DNA from: Symbiodinium natans | Lineage: Eukaryota; Sar; Dinophyceae; Suessiales; Symbiodiniaceae | NCBI GenBank assembly: GCA_905221605.1 | Contig: CAJNDS010001735.1 | Coordinates: forward strand, 645,136 to 709,135 | Direction: 5' to 3' | DNA length: 64,000 nucleotides | Part shown: piece after piece, positions 62,772 through 64,000 of the stretch | Numbering within the stretch: the stretch's first letter is position 1 | Layout: each line of letters begins with the position of its first letter | Program-made: the position numbers and the translations under genes | The notes under the pieces: model-generated | What the model was told of the DNA's origin: nothing | Seen by the model: the letters and a program-made list of their open reading frames with translations, nothing else | Database searches by the model: none

Positions 62772-64000
62772 AAGCTGCACACGGGGGGGGTTTGTGGGGG
62801 GGGGGGGGGGGGGGGGGGCGTCCCAAGGTTTAGGGGTGCAGGGGTTACAAGGGGTTTGTAGGAGAGCCATAACAACCACATGAACACATGGTTTTCCAGA
62901 ATCCCCCCCGTTGTACCCCAATAGTAGGGTATGTGGTTTATGGGCCTTTAAGAGAAGCATGAAGCATGAAGCTCTGAACTGATGGAGTCAACCTGCCACC
63001 CCTAGGGCCCCCCCCCCCCCCCAGGCTCAAGGTTGTTGTTTTGTGCCATGAAAGGGAGGTCCGAAACACATCGGGTATCGACACAGGTTAGGTTTGGGGT
63101 TTGGGGTTTGGGGTTTGGGGTTTAGGGTTAGGGTTTAGGGTTTAGGGTTTAGGGTTTAGGGTTTAGGGTTTAGGGTTTAGGGTTTAGGGTTTAGGGTTTA
63201 GGGTTTAGGGTTTAGGGTTTAGGGTTTAATTAGGGTTTAGCGTTCGGGTTTAGGGTTTAGGGTTTAGGGTTATATGACTGAGGGCGCGCCTCTGCATGCA
63301 CCACGGCATCTCCGGTGGAAAATTCCAAGGCCAAGGGCACCTTCACTTGCTTAGTGAGCTGACCGTAAACCCTAAACCCTAAATCCTACCCCAAACCCAA
63401 GCCCCAAAGCTTTGGTCGGAAGTAGGGCACAGTTGTGATCAGGCTCTTCTCTGGAATGCCTATAGAATCCTCCTTTTGGGGTGTTTAGGGGTTAAGGTTT
63501 AGGGTTTAGGATCAATTCGAGGCCCTCTTCATCGCAGGACCTCTTAAACAAACGCTTTGACTTGGTAGCCCAGCAACCAGCTCAGGAACAGGGCACCCTT
63601 CTTTTGGTTTGCTACTTAAGAAGGAAACCTTGAACCAAGATACAGGGTGAAGGGCACGATTGGGCTACCAAGTTGAAGGGACTCTAGTTTGAAAGCGCTT
63701 TAGGGTTTAGGGTTCAGGGTTTAGGGTTTAGGGCTTAGGGTTAAGGGTTAAGGGTTTAGGGTTAAGGGTTTAGGGTTTAGGGGCAGCTGAACACATCAGA
63801 CAAGCCGGTTGCTGGCAGTCGAAGCCACGTGTGCTGGCCATGATGCTATCAACGCCGACGCCAAGACGAAACCCTAAACCTAAACTCTAAACCCTAAACC
63901 CGCCCGCCACCCCACTCTCCAACCCTGAACCCTAAACCCTAAACCCCAAACCCCAAAACTCTAAACCCCAAACCCCAAAATTCTGAACCACCACCCTAGA
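62772..64000. repeat. Poly-G/C runs and telomere-like mosaic at the end of the window
   Basis: Poly-G at about 62797-62818 and poly-C at about 63009-63022. TTTGGGG then TTTAGGG array at about 63090-63230 (about 16 TTTAGGG units). Smaller blocks at 63250-63275, 63365-63390, 63700-63780 and 63870-63975. The short inverted-repeat element at 63561-63672 is listed separately. No gene seen. Confidence 0.85.
63561..63672. mobile_element. MITE-like element, family member C, with TTGA target duplication
   Basis: Perfect 12-bp ends CTTGGTAGCCCA and TGGGCTACCAAG, with TTGA directly outside both (63557-63560 and 63673-63676). It contains the AAGGGCAC motif shared with members A and B. It is the best preserved member and defines the ends. 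Confidence 0.7.

Noticed and set aside
1-64000. Plant origin based on TTTAGGG repeats
   Set aside because: The spliced-leader-like relics and the retroelement domain order fit a dinoflagellate better; the telomere motif is shared by both groups.

Overview
The window looks like nuclear DNA of a dinoflagellate, probably Symbiodiniaceae-like. Three things support this. Short and long arrays of the TTTAGGG telomere heptamer occur in both orientations almost everywhere. The two large Ty1/copia retrotransposons have a domain order I associate with dinoflagellate elements: CCCH finger, CCHC knuckle, aspartic protease, methyltransferase-like domain, integrase, 2OG-Fe(II) oxygenase-like domain, reverse transcriptase, RNase H, membrane tail. 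The LTR of the second element also holds two tandem pieces that match the 3' part of the dinoflagellate spliced leader. TTTAGGG alone would also fit plants and some algae, so the assignment rests on the combination. I found no rRNA, tRNA, CRISPR array or ordinary host gene.

Layout. 1-15714: mosaic of interstitial telomere-like arrays, their 7-, 8- and 9-bp variants, poly-G/C runs and unique spacers of 100-250 bp, a few of which look like gene fragments. 15715-26081: Element 1, a nearly pristine 10.4-kb copia element with identical 153-bp LTRs, a 5-bp target duplication and one open 3182-codon reading frame that includes a 100-N gap. 26082-41868: mosaic again, with a 5'-truncated LINE tail (30423-31478), a degenerate tandem block and 31-bp satellite (32641-34262), a GA-rich simple repeat (about 36 kb) and a 9-copy satellite (38.14-38.41 kb). 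41869-56861: Element 2, an older copia element with 240-bp LTRs and several frame breaks. It is split by a 4980-bp imperfect palindrome (46276-51255) that has terminal inverted repeats and a TA duplication. 56857-60180: long telomere array and mosaic. 60186-62411: purine/pyrimidine-rich duplicated sequence up to a second 100-N gap. 62512-64000: short inverted-repeat elements and mosaic.

How the parts work together. In both retroelements the polyprotein carries the usual retrotransposition functions: Gag with zinc fingers, protease, integrase, reverse transcriptase and RNase H. Priming sites resemble the complement of a tRNA anticodon arm, the arrangement known for Drosophila copia. Added to this are a domain resembling a DNA cytosine-C5 methyltransferase (catalytic-type PPC motif in Element 2, lost in Element 1), a 2OG-Fe(II) dioxygenase-like domain with complete HxD...H...R ligands in both, and a hydrophobic C-terminal tail. 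A retroelement with both a DNA-methylation-like writer and an oxidase-like domain is the most interesting system in the window. Its biochemical activity is inference. Both elements, the LINE fragment and several foldback elements adjoin or contain telomere-like repeats, which suggests a link between mobile elements and the spread of interstitial telomeric DNA.
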